In this document: positions 47,656 to 59,630 of the stretch, piece after piece
How the letters are laid out: each line of letters opens with the position of its first letter
Position numbering within the stretch: position 1 is the stretch's first letter
Assembly: GCF_026210795.1 (NCBI RefSeq)
Contig: NC_089429.1
Location: 6,853,001 to 6,917,000, forward strand
DNA length: 64,000 nt
Direction of reading: 5' to 3'
Source: Rhizophagus irregularis
Taxonomy: Eukaryota; Glomeromycota; Glomeromycetes; Glomerales; Glomeraceae
The notes under the pieces: model-generated
The model's input: only the letters and a program-made list of their open reading frames with translations
The model's database searches: none
Told to the model about the DNA's origin: nothing
Translations under genes and position numbers: made by a program

Positions 47656-47885
47656 ATTTTAAAAACGTTTTTTTCTAATATAATCTTATAGAAAAAATGT
47701 TTTTGCAACATTTTTCAATAAAATATCAAAAAAAAAGTTGCAAAACATTTTTTTCTAATATAATCTTATAGAAAAAATGTTTTCGCAACATTTTTCAATA
47801 AAATATCAAAAAAAAAGTTGCGAAATGTTTTTTTCTAATATAATCTTATAGAAAAATCATTTTCCCAATGTTTTTTTTAATATAT
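47656..47885. repeat. AACGTT-type array resumes (array C, third block)
   Basis: The same units as 46400-47030 return after array E. Array E therefore interrupts array C, either as an insertion or as a local replacement. Confidence 0.85.
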
Positions 47886-47910
47886 CATTATAAAATAATA
47901 GTATTGTTAG

Positions 47911-48050
47911 TTTCAGGTCAACAGGTCATTCAGATTTTACTGATGTTACAACCTGAACTGATGCCAAATCGAAATTGCTAAACCTGACCTGATAAATTCA
48001 GGTCAACCTGTCAGGTTACCTGAATTTGGACAACCTGTTCAGAACTCTAA
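47911..48050. repeat. CAGGTC-type repeat (array D, second block)
   Basis: Complementary CAGGTCA/TGACCTG motifs recur, ending TGTTCAGAACTCTAA at 48036-48050. This end resembles GTGCGGAGCTCTA at 46287-46300, and an inverted match AGAGTTCTGTTTAAAGG lies at about 47027. These could be element termini at both sides of 47.03-48.05 kb; flanking duplications were not found. Confidence 0.65.
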
Positions 48051-48052
48051 TT

Positions 48053-48345
48053 TTTAACCACAGAAACGTCAAGTCTGACATTTTTTAACTAAAAAAATTC
48101 AGTTTTTGATTTTTTAATTACAAAAACGTCAAGTCTGACGTTTTTAATTAATAAAATCATTTTTTTTTGATTATTAATTACAAAAACACCAAGTCTTATG
48201 TTTTTAACCAAAAAAATCAATTTTTTTGATTTTTAATCAAATCTAACATAAAAATGATTTTTTAATCATAAAAACGTCAAGTCTGACGTTTTTAATAAAA
48301 AAAAATCAATTTTTTTTATATTTAATTATAAAAACGTTTGATGAC
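48053..48345. repeat. ACGTCAAGTCTGACGT hairpin array (array F)
   Basis: Four diverged units of about 60-80 bp contain AACGTCAAGTCTGACGTT, a 7-bp stem with a 4-nt loop, separated by AAAAATCAATTTTTTTGATT-like palindromic spacers. A short GACCCGACCC tract at about 48342 closes the cluster. Confidence 0.85.
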
Positions 48346-48594
48346 CCGACCCAAAATTTTCGAGTCAATCTGACAGTATAATGATTATAACTCACTAACA
48401 ATTACCAAGTTACTCTAGTTTTAGGGTAAATTTAATTTTTTTAATCTGTTTCCATACAAAAATTCTAAATGGCCATTTAGAATTTTTGTATCACATTAAG
48501 TACTATAAAATAGGAATTTGTACGTCAAATTCAAAATTTTACATATTCTTCCTCTCTTTCCCTATTTTTTTTTTTTTAAGTCATATCACAAGTC

Positions 48595-50105
48595 ATGTCA
48601 GTAATGTCTTTGCCAATATTGCCAATTGAATGTTTCGATAACATACTCTCTTTTCTTGATAATAAATCTTTATACAAATGTTTATTTGTTAATAGATATT
48701 ACTGTAAAGTTACTATTCCAATTATTTGGAGAAACCCTTTATCAAGCAATTTTCAATTTCTATTAGCCGTTCATTAATAAAAACATTACTTGCATGTCTT
48801 AATGAGGATGAAATTTCTTTATTAATCCCTTGTGCGATAAAATTTAATATTAAACCTCCTTTATTTGAATATGAAAGATTCATAAAAAAATTAAATCATG
48901 ATTGTTGTGTGGAACACATCGAACAATTTATCAAATCCTTACCTGAATTATTAAGTGGAAATGATTATTCTAATTGCAGAGAAAAGTTGATTTATTCTAT
49001 ATATAATATGATAATTCAAAAAAGCTCATTCTTAGAGGAGTTTGAAGTAAATGTAGCCCAGAAAGGTTATGTTGACTTACCAAAATCTTCCATTTTTACA
49101 AATTATGAACCTGGATTTAAAATTTAAGTACTTTAACTATATTTAATTTAGATTTAATAAGTAATGATACAAAACGTAAGAATACCACCAAATTTTTAAA
49201 TATGATTTCTACATTTTGTTAATATGGAACTATGGATTAAATCTCTCAATGGCATATATGTGAAGCAATATATGGATATTATCAAATTTCAACCTTTAAG
49301 AAGATTATTTATATATATCAATAATAGTGAAAAAATTTCATTTAACTTGGGATTGGAATTTCGATCTGAAACTTTGAAAGAACTAATACTTGATAGTGTT
49401 GATTTTAAATATATTAATTTATCATTTATATCAAAATTAAAATGTTTAGAACTACTTGAATTTTTATACTGTAAAGGTTTCAATCGTTGTAAGATTCAAT
49501 CTGGGAGTAAATTACATCTTAAAGAATTCAAACTTTGGTATTGTACTAGTACTGGGGCTTCCATAGAAGAAATTATTAGTTATCTTTGTAATGAATCATT
49601 ATTAAAGCTAGCTTTGAGTTATATCACTCCAAAAGCTGCTGAAACAGTAAAAGAATCTTGCCCAAATATTAGTTCTTTATGCATACAAATATGTTCTGAT
49701 TCAGTAATTCCATTTATCTGTGAATTACGTTCATTAAAAGTTCTAAACATTGGACCTGATTATGGAATTGATATGAGTTCATTGGTTAAAAGCTTAGGCA
49801 ATCATTTAACATCTGTTGAATATTTATTTTTTGATTTTAATGTTGATTTACTAAGTTTTATTTATTTTACTAATTACTGTAAGGCTAATTTAAAAAAATG
49901 GATTATTACCCTAGATAATAATTCTTTATGCAAGGAATATTTGATTTATGTATATAATTTTCAAAAGGTTCATAATTCTTTAAAAGAATTTGGAATTAAT
50001 AAGTATAGATATAATTGGACTAATGAAGAACTTGAAATTGTTGATATGTTAAAGAATCAAGGAATTAATATTGTTAAATCTGGTGAATTAGATTTATTTC
50101 ATTAA
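48595..50105 (+). pseudogene. F-box/LRR protein gene broken by frameshifts
   Basis: The start at 48595 opens with LPILPIECFDNILSFLDNKS, then CLFVNRYYCKVTIPIIWRNP, a clear N-terminal F-box. Around 48745-48775 the frame shifts and continues as ISRSLIKTLLACLNEDEISL to 49127. A third frame (about 49113-49218) reads DLISNDTKRKNTTKFLNMIS. The last frame, from about 49221 to 50105, holds about 290 residues with leucine-rich repeats (for example LKELILDSVDF, LKVLNIGPDYG). The order and total length of about 500 residues match the expanded fungal F-box family, which supplies substrates to SCF ligases. At least three frame breaks at AT-rich sites point to a young pseudogene, unless base-calling errors are responsible. 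Confidence 0.88.
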
Positions 50106-50456
50106 TATTAGATATGTTAAAAATAGTATATTATAAACATTAACTGTATATACGTGACATTTGACGTATGCAGTATATATATATATATAATGTAACTTTT
50201 TTTTCATTAAATGTTATTATATTTGAATACTTTTTATATAGAAAAGCGACTGAAAGAATAAAACATTTTGCATTTTGCCCATATTGTGTAATTTTTTAAA
50301 ATATTACATTTAAAAATGTAAGAAATTTAAGTGAGATTCTTTAAATCAGTTAATACAGTATCGCTTCTTGTTTAATGACAATCATAAAAAAATTTTTTTT
50401 TTTAATTTTTTTAATCTTATTAAAGATTTTGCTTAATAAACTTATTACCGTTGGCC

Positions 50457-50663
50457 ACTGCATATAGTACCCAGGGTCTTATTCAAGAACTCGATATTTT
50501 AAAATTGAATAGTACCTGCAAGGAACCGGATACTTTATTTGGATATAAATTATATGAAAAGTGATAAATTATTAGAGATTATACCCCAGGTATTATTCAA
50601 GAACTAGGTAGCATGGGTGGTGAATAATACCCGGGTCTGATACTACATGCAGTGGCCAACGGT
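50457..50663. mobile_element. Palindromic MITE with ACCGTTGGCC ends
   Basis: Inverted ends of 23 bp (ACCGTTGGCCACTGCAT, then A/G TAGTA) differ at one position. ATT or TA on both sides could be the target duplication. Inside, CCCAGG.TCTTATTCAAGAAC-like sequences occur twice in direct order, and the complement CCCGGGTATTATTC once. The element is non-coding. It sits between the F-box pseudogene and the hAT remnant. No transposase is linked to it with confidence. Confidence 0.8.
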
Positions 50664-50830
50664 ATTATTTTTATTTATAAAGTTAGTTTTCTTATTAACG
50701 ACTAAAAAATTATATTTTAGCCGGATTATTTAATGGTAATCGGGAAAATGTGAAAATTTAAATTAATTTATTTTTCCATAATTTAAATTTAAGATCGAAA
50801 TTCAATTCAAATATATACAGTATTAATTTA

Positions 50831-52036
50831 ATGGCAGACGATCTTGTAAAACTTGATAATATTAAAGATCTTATTTTTGGATCGTGGAAAAATTACAAGA
50901 TTTTTTAATAATTCACATCAAGCTTCTACAATTCTATTCCAAGATTTAAAAAATATGAAAATTAAGATTGAAGGATTACAAACATGGTATAAAACTAGAT
51001 AGGGCTCGTCATATACAACAACAGACTCAATTTTACGTAGTTATGTGTTTGACTGGGTAGGATTGTTTAATAGATATTATGATTATTATTTATATAATCA
51101 CAAACTAACTTGATTATTAATAGATATTATTAGAATATAATAATATTATTTCAAATTCTAAAGTTCATTATTTGATGCAGGATGAGAATAAATTGCCGTC
51201 AAATTCGTTCAATTTGAGCTTTAGGAATGCATTAATATTCTTGAAGCAAAATCAGCTGTTCTAGCTGATTGTTTGTTCAAATGATTAAATTGGAAGTTGC
51301 CATATTTCAACTTCAAAACTTTACAAGTATGAAGCAATTCAAGTTTTTAACCTTTTTATGTTATTGTCTTCATCCTTACTATAAAAGTAAAATATTTAAG
51401 TTTGATTATCATTTTTAAAAATTTATTAATATTAATGTTTTTAGCTTTAGGTGTTATTGATGATGGATTCTACAACTCTTTGGCAGAATTTAGGTTATCC
51501 TGAAGAATAATGAAATCTTCTCAGTCAATTTAGGTGGTTTGATCAAAAATTAAAAACCTTATGATTTGCCTTATGAAATGGGTATAGATACACTTGATCT
51601 TTGGTGGAGTTCTATAAGAAATAAAAAATGAGGACTATTTGGTATGACTCCTTCACAAGTTAGATTGTGAACGAAATTTTTCCATACCTAAATGGATGAT
51701 TGGAGATAAACGTACAAGTCCTGATGTTAAAAAACTTGAAGGTATGTCAAAATTCATTCTTATTTATTTGGCAAATATTAAGAATGAATCATTATATTAA
51801 AAATAAAAGAAATTGCAAGTATTTCTACTGTTGGTGAAAATAATCTCTTTAAATGATGAAGAGAAATAGAAATGCAAACACAACACATACTAATTCGGTA
51901 TTAGAAGATATCATTGATCTTGATTTGATAATGCAGAAGCTGTAAATCCAGAAAATAATGATACTGATAAAAGAAAATATGGATTTTTAATCCTATTGTT
52001 TTAGTTAATCAATTTTTAGAAACTAGTAAAATTTAA
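50831..52036 (+). pseudogene. hAT-family transposase remnant
   Basis: A plus-strand reading frame with many stops and frame changes contains FFNNSHQASTILFQDLKNM and EGLQTWYKTR (about 50905-51000). Downstream come pieces matching a hAT catalytic and C-terminal region: LPYEMGIDTLDLWWSSIRN (about 51560-51622), DCERNFS (51663-51683), KWMIGDKRTSPDVKKLEGM (about 51690-51750) and LANIKN. The CERNFS...K....RTSL..K.EGM order is the C-terminal hAT dimerisation block of the zinc-finger-BED transposases common in these fungi. A Ser/Asp/Glu-rich tail to about 52036 is also typical. It is inactive. Terminal repeats were not found. Confidence 0.75.
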
Positions 52037-52039
52037 ATA

Positions 52040-54170
52040 ATAAATCATATCTTAGAGTTGCGTCACTCATCTATAGGAGGATATTTAATGTTTACAGTGT
52101 TTGATTTGACAAATAATACTAAGAAATTGGCTTATTATTGTTTTGGAACTGTTTGTGAAAATTCTTGGTTATAACCTGTAGCATTACGGTTGATGAGTTT
52201 AACTTAATATAACAATTAAAAATATTTAGAGATAATAATAAAAAAAATTCAAAATAAAATATTTTTAAAAATTAAAACTTTTAGTTTAAAAAAAAACCAA
52301 TTAAAGAAATTTTTTCGGTTTAAAAAAAAAAAGATAAATAAAATTTTAAAATTTCAGAGAAATTTTGGTTTGTAAGAGCTGGAAAAAAATATTTTAGACG
52401 ATGCAATTATTGGGCGCAGCATATAACAGGGCTTTTTATTATTTTTTTTTTCATATTCTTTAAAAATTGAGAAATTTCTAACACCCCTGTCAAAAAAAAA
52501 AAATCTGGAATTGGATAAGCCACAAAATCTCATGATTTGAGCACATGATAATCATGACATTGATAGCCGACCAAATTAATTTAACTATAATAAATGTGGC
52601 ACAATATATATATATGTATGTATTTCATGTTGCATAATTGAATAATTGAGAACTATGAGGCATTAAAAAGGGGTTGAATCAATTTATCTTTCCAACTCAA
52701 CAGTTGTAAGAATTTTTTTATTGACTTCAGTTTACCAATAAAGTTTAACTTTTTCAAGAACTGAATAATAATGTTAAATAAAAATTATTAATGCTTAATT
52801 GAATTAATAAGAAAGATTTTTGTACTATAAATGATTCACATTACAAATTCAAGCTTCAGTTATAAAGTGTAATAATGGTCAAATTGTAATTTTAAATCTC
52901 AATTTTAGTATAAGATCTTTGGAGTATAATTCTATTGTCTCTTTAGTTAATTATTTTCAATGGTATGATTTATGAGAAATTTATTTTATTTTAAAGACAG
53001 TATATTAATTATCCAAAATATGGTTAGGTTTAGTCAATGAAAATAACTTACAAATTTATTATTGAGAAAATTGACTTGAAGCATTGTAATTAGATTGTAA
53101 TTTATTTATTGAATATATATCAAGAATGCAATATAGTAATTTGTCAATCTACTCATAATAAACATAGAAAATAAAATTTCTCACTATATATATATTTATA
53201 TATATATACTTTACAAGTTTGGTATAATTTAGAATTTAAAATACCCTACTAATAAAAGTTGTATTATTGATTATTAACATATTAATCGCTTGTCTTTTTC
53301 TATAATTCAACTATCTTTATACAAATTTTGACCAAATACTATGTAATGATAGGTACTTTAAAGTTAGTTAGTGTGGAATAGTCTGTTATCACAAATAATC
53401 ATGTATGCTGTGCATATATTGGATAAAATTCAGGATTAGCAATGTAAATATTAAGCCTATATTTTAAGCTTTAATTAACATGTTTATTTTGTGGCTGTGA
53501 TGGTAATTGGAGCTGATATCTTGCTTTAAACTTGAATTTTCATCCAGGTGTTACTTAAAAACAGATAAGCTTCATGTGTTAAAAATTAAATATAAATTGG
53601 TTAAGAATTTGTGATAAATCAAATGGTTTTTTCTTTTTCCCTTTTCCTTTTCCTTTCCCCTTTTCCTTTCCCTCTTTTTTGTTCTCTAAAAAGATATCAA
53701 ATATATCAAATAATCCTATAACCAGTCAAAATATCAAACAATCTAAAATAATATCAAAGCATCCTATGAGTCAATATATTACCAGTTCTTAAAATAATAT
53801 TACTATTATTAAATATGATTATCCTTAACCAAAGTTTATAATTACCATAGATTAGTATGCCTTAACAGAAGTAGAAGCATCAATGAGCTCATCAGCACGT
53901 GTAATAGCATTTAAAGTGAAACAAGTACCAGCTACAGAAGTAATAGTATCAATAAAATCATGGGTACAAACTTCAAGAAATGGAAACATTGGCAGAATCA
54001 GGCGTTGCAGTATCATGAGAGGCTGTATGGTAACAGAGCAGTAGAAAAGAATTACACATAGTAATTCCATAAATACCTTTACAATAATAACTACTAGTCA
54101 TTACCAGTATCACAATTACTTGAAATTAATTAAAAACATATTTTTGCATATTTTCTGGCTTTAATTTTAA
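52040..54170. other. Gene-free stretch
   Basis: No convincing gene is present. A CT/T-rich tract lies at about 53621-53690. The 72-codon minus ORF at 53852-54070 has less biased composition (HDFIDTITSVAGTCF), but I cannot identify it, and both strands are open there. Confidence 0.4.
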
Positions 54171-54174
54171 TTGG

Positions 54175-54256
54175 ATAAATGATCATTTTCCTAGTTTTTA
54201 TTCTGAAAAACTCAAACACATGATCATTTTCTGAAAAAATTTTTTATAGGAGGGCT
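54175..54256. mobile_element. MITE family 3, copy with GATCA hairpin
   Basis: ATAAATGATCATTTTCCTAG, TTTTTATTCTGAAAAACTC, ACATGATCATTTTCTG and TTTTTTATAGG form a hairpin-prone short element. Its parts recur at 15045-15104, 29515-29572, 57486-57600 and 57928-57980. The last few bases differ from the CCCTAT ends at 33474 and 44317, but the relationship is plausible. Confidence 0.55.
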
Positions 54257-54259
54257 TTA

Positions 54260-57200
54260 ACAACCACTCTTAAAATGAAAGCATTTATTATGGCTATAAT
54301 TTTTATTATATAAAATTTTAGTATACTTAAATCTTGGCTCTTGAAATAACTGGCTAATTACTTTTTATTTTGATACCTATTTGGAATTTTCTTTTGAAAA
54401 TAAACCAAAGAAACTTGCTGCTCATTATCAATCCCAATCTTATCATCGCAAGGTTTCATTCTAGAAAGTTACGAATATCTCTAGTTTTGAAGTACTAGTA
54501 TAAGCTATATTTCAATCTTCTGATCTTTATCAAACTATCAGGAAGTAATAGAAGTTGAAGAAAAAATAATTGAAAATTTATTCAGAGAATGAAATCATAT
54601 TTATTCATTTATAATATCAGGAATTTACAAAAAATGTCCTGGCATGACATGGAGAAAAATACAATACATATCATCCTTGATAGAGAGTTCAACTCTAATA
54701 TGTATATCAAATCATATTGGTTACATAAATCCATATCCTATTCTTGATCACAAAGTATTCTGGATATCTTAAAGAAAAAAACTTTTTAAAAAACACTAAA
54801 ATAAGAAACTTAGTTAATATATTACAAAATATAGCTTATCCATCATATCGAATGCCAATGCTAAAGTGGTGCCGCAAATATCGCAAATATATCATCTTTT
54901 ATTAGATTTATTTTATAACATCATTCATCATTACCTAAGGTACTATAATAAAGCATTCCCAATAAGAATTTATTGAAAAGAGAGTTATTAATTCTATGAT
55001 CCTTTTACATTAAACAACATACATATTTTCATATTATTGATCATTCCAAAATGTATGATGCATCATCAAATTCATCAACTGATTTATAATTATGTTTAAA
55101 GATAATTACGCATAATTAAGCTCAAAAACATGTTTATAAATAATACTTCTCATGCAAACTCTCATTAGTTTGACATTCAATGAACACAGAGTTTTACTAT
55201 CTTGCCATTTTGAAATAAGCTGAGAGATTTTTATTTTATTCTTGGAAATTGGAATAGAAATAATTTGAAGCATGCTTTGTACTCAAAATCAAAATTTCAT
55301 ATAACATTATTATTGTTGTTAGTTTATCACAAAATAGATTATCTGTTCAAAATATTTTATATTTATTATAAAGTTACTGATTATCAATATATAATATTTA
55401 TATGATTAGAGAAATAATCTTTTAAAATAATTCAACATTCAATGATTATATATCAAACAAATTCCCTTTATTCATAATTTCCAAATATTGTATTGGAAAG
55501 TGAGATATACAACCTTTATTTTACTTCTCATCAGGAAATTGAGTGATTTTAATTATTTTTAGAATCAACACAGGGTAACCAATGATAACCCTGACAAATC
55601 TAAATAATAGCATCAGCAGGACTAACTGGCCAGATAACCAGCATTCTGCCATTTTGAAAATAGACTAAGGAGATTATAATTTAATGGAAGTTTCACAGTC
55701 ATATAATGTGCCATCAACACAGAATAGTTTATAAAATATATTTTCAACTCTCATTAATCATTAATACAAATAATATAAGTTATTTTATACTTACTCATGT
55801 GTATTGTGTAAACAAATTGCATCTCCACATCTTCTATAACAAGAAATTAAGTATTCTTTGAAAGAATTTCTAGAAGCATTTGAAGAGCATACTATAAAGT
55901 CTCAAAATGCACGTACTATAAAGTTTCAAACTGCATCATCATGCTAAATACTGTAATAAAGTTTACCCAGACAATCCTTTTGGCATTACCAGATAAATAT
56001 GGACTGAAAGAATTGTATAATTCTAAGACCTGGGAAGTTTCACCAGTTATTTTAACAAGTAATTATACTTAAGCACAAAATAATTATGCTTAATTAAGTT
56101 CAATTTAAAAATAATTATGTTAATGACTTAATGTTTAAAACAAATACAAATTTTGTATAATTTTTATATATATATAAATTTTATAAAAAAAATTTTATTA
56201 TTAAATAATAATTCATATAAAATTTTAGATAAACTTCACAAACTCTCATTAATTTGAATCCCTTTACTCATTATTTACAAATGTTATATTGGCGAATTCA
56301 CAGTTTGCCATTTGAAATGGGCTGAGGAAGTTTTATTCATTTTTGGAATAATATAATAATAATAAGGGCTACTTCAGCGATGAACAGAGTGAAGTTAATG
56401 ATATAGCCCAAGTATTTTCACACTTTTCCTTAGAGGATTCAAATGAAAAAATTCATATTATTATATAAGATTTATAAGATTATTAAGGGAATAAGCTTCT
56501 AAATAATTTAACATTCAATGATTATATCAACTTTATTTAATTTAATCATATTATAATTAATTTATTGTTATTTTTTTTTTCAATATATACGAGGTAAATT
56601 ATAAACTTTACTTTTCAATTAAAAGTATAATTTACTTTTCTTACAAAATTTTAAAATATTATTTAATTAATGCAACATAATCTTTTTAGTTTTTATTTAA
56701 AAAAATTGACTTTTTTAATTACAAAGGATTTTTGAATATGACAAAAAAATTTCAGAGTTTCTCAATTAAAAAATCAACTGGACATAAAGAAAACTGGACA
56801 TATTTCTTATGTCTATCACAATTTGATGAAATATAGCTTAATAATTTCTTCAGAAAAAAGTTTTCTAACTATTTTATATATTTTAAAATAGTTTTATTAT
56901 TTATATCATTATTATTTTAAGTGACACAATTTAACTTCTCCTTTTTTGTCACTCCCAACTCCTGTAATTTTAAAAATTGAAAATTGAACCTACATTTTTT
57001 TGATAATATTAATATTAATATTTATGTGGTTCCATTTTTTTTAAAATAATTTATTATGAAAAAAGAATAAGGAATAATGATGAAACTGAACTTTTATTAT
57101 TCAAGTTTACCAATTGAACACATTCGCTTTCTTTCATGATGTTGAAGAAATGCGCGAAAGATTTTTGAAAATCAATGAAGAATTTTTAAAAATTATGGCA

Positions 57201-57485
57201 TTGTTTCAGAATTCGAGATAGAAGAATATGAAGTTTTCTGAGTTTATAACAACTTTCAACTTCTATTAATCAAATATACAAGTATTATGTGGTTCCTGCA
57301 TTTTATATAGGCAGGTAACAATAATATTTTTTACATAATTATTTTATTAAATAACTTCCCCTTTTTGTCACTCCTGACTCCTCATCATGCAGTAGTATTA
57401 CAAAACTATTTACATCATTTGAACATTGACGCCAATTGATGAATGTGAGACTACTGAATTTAAATAATAATTAATCATGGCTTAA
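54260..57485. repeat. Diverged kilobase-scale duplications, no gene
   Basis: Segments recur about 1 kb apart. CATTCAATGATTATAT appears at about 55437 and 56513. TAATTA.GC.TAATTAAG.TC appears at about 55107 and 56085. TTTGCCATTTGAAATGGGCT near 56307 has relatives at about 55204 and 55647. ACTCTCATTA occurs at 55158, 55747 and 56232. The region is probably an old tandem duplication that has decayed. I find no coding region with support. Confidence 0.45.
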
Positions 57486-57600
57486 CCCTATAAAAAATTT
57501 TTCAAAAAATGATCACTTGTTTGAGTTTCTTTGGAATGAAAACTAGAAAAATGATCATTTATAGAGTTTTTTCCAGAGTTTTTTTATAAAGTAATAGTAA
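57486..57600. mobile_element. MITE family 3, copy with CCCTAT end
   Basis: It starts CCCTATAAAAAATTTTTC and continues AAAATGATCACTTG, TTTGAGTTTCTTTGG and AAAACTAGAAAAATGATCA, in inverse orientation to 54175-54256. TAA precedes the start. A second shorter piece with TTGATCATATG lies at about 57928-57980. Confidence 0.55.
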
Positions 57601-58242
57601 ATTCCTTGCAATGGTCTATATTCTATATTAAGTGAATTTATTACTTGATCAGGGTAAATCTACTCTTAAAAAAATTTGTTAGTTTTTATTTTATGAAATG
57701 GGTAACAACAACATTAATAACTATGCATTAGAAAAATGATGGGAGAAATATAGTAGTAGCAATATGGGATTGTGAAGTAGATATCCCAGGATTAACTAAA
57801 TTTATTGAAAGCTGGTGCATTAAAAGAACTTAGTACTATACGGAATGTTTTTTCATGCCAGAATCCTTTCATTATTAAAAATTTAGAATACTTCAAATAT
57901 CTGATTTTCACAAAAACAATTAATAAAAAAATTTTTTAGAAATTGATCATATGTCAGCAGAGTTTTTCTGGAGTAAAAACTAGAGGTATTGACATGTCTG
58001 TTATCTATTGTCATGATACCTAGACACATTGATTGATCCCAGAGCTATATCATGGTGACTCAACTCTTTAGTCAATAAGAATTAAGAAATAACTAATAAA
58101 AAATAAATTAGTCTTTATAAATCAAAGATTTTCTTCAATACACTTATTATTTACAAATATAAAAGTATACTCCTTTACTAGTTTTTTAAAAAGGTGTTAC
58201 AACTTATTTTATATTTAATATATAGAAAATATAAAAAATAAT

Positions 58243-59630
58243 ATTATAGAAATAAATAGAAAATGACTTAATTGTGAATGAAGTTATGCTTTTAGCAAAA
58301 TACGAGTGTACTAACGAGAATGAATTTAAAATTTTATTGAGAAGTTTGATAATAGGATTAATAATAGTTAGCGAAAGAAGTGATTTAATTTTAGGAATTA
58401 ACGAAAAGATTAAAAATTGGTTATTTGATTTTATGACTAATTTAAGTAATAGGAAAAAAATTGACAGTGAATTTTATTTAGAGTTATTGTTTATAGAAAA
58501 ATTATTAGATAATAATAATATAGTTTTGAAAGAACACGAAGTTAAAGAATATAAAAAATTAGTAGAAAAAAAGAAAAAAGCAAGAGAAATATTAAAAGAT
58601 AAAAATATTATACAGATGATGAATTATAAAATAGATATAATAGATGAAGCGTTTGTTAACGAATATAATTTGATTTGGAACAAAAAAATAGTATTAGGAG
58701 GATATAGAAATTGGAGAAAAAAAGTGACAGATGTGATATGGAAAAACAAAATACTCAATAGTGAAAAATTGGATGATTTGTTTATGTATAATTTTAGAAA
58801 AGAATTCGATTGGGAAACAACTTTGAAGTTTATCAGTAATCGTTCTATTTTCACTTCTAGGCAATGTAATCAGAAAGATACATATGATAGATCTTATAGG
58901 ATAAAAAATATTTTAAAAGAACTGCCAACTTATGATACTCTTCTTAAAAGAAATACGAATAGAATAGACAATGATCTATGCAAGAGATGCAATAAAAATG
59001 AAAAAGAAACTTGGAAACATATTTGGATTTGCGAAGGTAACGAAGTAATGATCGACGAAGTTGCGCAAAAAGCAATTTATAGATTCAAAAAGATTTTAGA
59101 AACTAACGATCAACAAGATGAAATTAAAATTTCAATTTTGATTTCATGAGGATATTAGAACAACCTTCATTATACTTAGAGGAAAAATCTGAATATGGGA
59201 AATTTTAAGAAGAGTATACAATAATAATTTCAATAACTTAACGAAATGTAAAAAAGAAAAAGATGATGAGGTAAAAAATTTAACGAAAAAAATAAAAACA
59301 GAAAATAATCTATTAAAAAAACAACAAAAGAATTTTTATAAAAATCTTAGTCAGGTAATGCTAAACAGGTTAATAGGAGCGATAGCAGATGATCTAATAT
59401 TAATAATATTTGGGATCAAACGATTAAAAGTTATAGTTATTAAATTTGAATTTTATTTTTTACATAATTAGTTTTTAGTTAATTTTAGAATAGTATTTCT
59501 TTATTTTTGGTCTGATAACTTATATAGGGATTAGAGAATTTATTCTTTAAGCTCTAGGTGTTTTATAATTATTAATATTAATAAAATGCGTTACTATTTA
59601 AAAAAAAAAAAAAAAAATTATAGAAATAAA
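58243..59630 (+). mobile_element. 5'-truncated LINE with perfect 14-bp target duplication
   Basis: Direct repeats ATTATAGAAATAAA at 58243-58256 and 59617-59630 flank an insert that ends in a run of A at 59600-59617. The insert contains the C-terminal part of a LINE ORF and an AT-rich 3' untranslated region. The insertion is on the plus strand and starts abruptly, as expected for incomplete target-primed reverse transcription. The last A of the tail and first base of the duplication cannot be told apart. Confidence 0.92.
58274..59149 (+). CDS. LINE ORF C-terminal portion (truncated)
   Basis: An open stretch of 291 codons lacks the reverse transcriptase domain but has features of a LINE C-terminus. 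The Lys/Glu-rich helical N-terminal half contains LVEKKKKAREILKDK. Then come WRKKVTDVIWKNKI and LPTYDTLLKRN, and a zinc-knuckle-like LCKRCNKNEKETWKHIWIC (C-x2-C-x9-H-x3-C, about 58976-59030). After the stop, a second frame continues from about 59188 with IWEILRRVYNNN, a lysine-rich coiled-coil-like region and LIGAIADDLILIIFG, to about 59450. This suggests one frameshift and a stop after insertion or in the parent. The methionine at 58274 is not a native start, since the copy is truncated. Confidence 0.75.
   Translation: MNEVMLLAKYECTNENEFKILLRSLIIGLIIVSERSDLILGINEKIKNWLFDFMTNLSNRKKIDSEFYLELLFIEKLLDNNNIVLKEHEVKEYKKLVEKKKKAREILKDKNIIQMMNYKIDIIDEAFVNEYNLIWNKKIVLGGYRNWRKKVTDVIWKNKILNSEKLDDLFMYNFRKEFDWETTLKFISNRSIFTSRQCNQKDTYDRSYRIKNILKELPTYDTLLKRNTNRIDNDLCKRCNKNEKETWKHIWICEGNEVMIDEVAQKAIYRFKKILETNDQQDEIKISILIS

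Noticed and set aside
47027-48051. A bounded hAT element with AGAGTTCTG ends
   Set aside because: Inverted AGAGTTCTG-like sequences occur at both sides, but there is no 8-bp duplication and only about 9-10 matching bases, so element boundaries are not supported.
53852-54070. 72-codon minus-strand ORF
   Set aside because: The opposite strand is also open over the same interval, and no recognisable motif is present.
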